Below are positions 34,401 to 34,476 of a DNA stretch of 34,476 nt, piece after piece. Position numbers and translations under genes: made by a program. This stretch comes from Dokdonella sp. (GTDB lineage: Bacteria; Pseudomonadota; Gammaproteobacteria; Xanthomonadales; Rhodanobacteraceae). The notes beneath the pieces were generated by a model. The model saw only the letters and a list, made by a program, of their open reading frames with translations, ran no database searches and was not told where the DNA came from. Each line of letters begins with the position of its first letter. Within the stretch, counting starts at the first letter, position 1. Location of the stretch: contig NZ_JAHCAP010000030.1 in NCBI RefSeq assembly GCF_019634815.1, forward strand, positions 1 to 34,476, read 5' to 3'.

Positions 34401-34476
34401 ATGGGTCATTCAAGCGAAGTGAAGCAAAAGCGGATCGCGGTAAAGTCTCTTGTCGTTTCGATCGTGACAGCATTTT
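34401..34476 (+). CDS. Start of the next cassette gene (partial)
   Basis: An open frame begins MGHSSEVKQKRIAVKSLVVS and continues as a hydrophobic segment (VVSIVTAF) to the window edge. AGGAGG lies 4 nt before the ATG, and the start is 14 nt after the attC right box, the usual position for a cassette gene. It could be an N-terminal membrane anchor or a signal peptide. The family cannot be assigned from 25 residues. Confidence 0.65.
   Translation, partial: MGHSSEVKQKRIAVKSLVVSIVTAF

Overview
This GC-rich window (about two thirds G+C by eye) most likely comes from a chromosome of the gammaproteobacterial order Xanthomonadales, probably near Rhodanobacteraceae. The basis is the rpmH-rnpA-yidC-mnmE block that usually lies beside oriC, two-domain QueF, monomeric isocitrate dehydrogenase, an IPTL-CTERM protein, families of TIR/kinase/TPR fusion proteins, GTAG-headed REP repeats, and an integron attC site. 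No dnaA, rRNA operon or integrase is visible. The taxonomic call is inference.

Layout: 1-560 is an array of paired REP elements. 762-4539 is the ribosome/membrane-insertion/tRNA-modification block (rpmH, rnpA, yidC, mnmE) behind a near-consensus sigma-70 promoter. 4623-6080 is an APC amino-acid permease. 6111-9182 is a complete phage-shock module: pspA-pspB-pspC-like-pspC plus a small membrane protein, tightly coupled on the minus strand, behind a sigma-54 promoter and opposite the activator gene pspF. 9230-14350 is a signalling block: a TIR-TM-TPR protein co-oriented with a Calx-beta/IPTL-CTERM surface protein, divergent from a TRAFs-binding-like/Rossmann/class III cyclase protein.

14376-20206 is an accessory segment attached to tRNA-Arg(CCG). 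The 5' part of the tRNA gene with its upstream flank is duplicated. Two tandem copies, plus a third copy at 20.1 kb, carry a tRNA T-arm interrupted by an 84-nt structured insert. Between the copies lie a membrane AraC-type regulator, a DUF2306 protein and three exported proteins of unknown function.

20242-28702 is mostly housekeeping: a beta-barrel protein, cytochrome c5, an alpha/beta hydrolase, ZapE/AFG1, QueF, a LysM protein, a lipoprotein, a DegV protein and Icd. 28770-33394 holds a winged-helix/Ser-Thr kinase/TPR receptor-like regulator divergent from a secreted repeat protein ending in a short Asn-Gly-Phe-Asp tail. 33470-34476 is compositionally different: a DUF6326 membrane-protein gene, a 152-bp MITE-like element with 16-bp terminal repeats and a TA duplication inserted in the edge of an attC site, and the start of the next cassette gene.

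The most unusual features are the T-arm-interrupting structured repeat and the island it appears to bound, the MITE-interrupted attC, and the TIR/cyclase locus.
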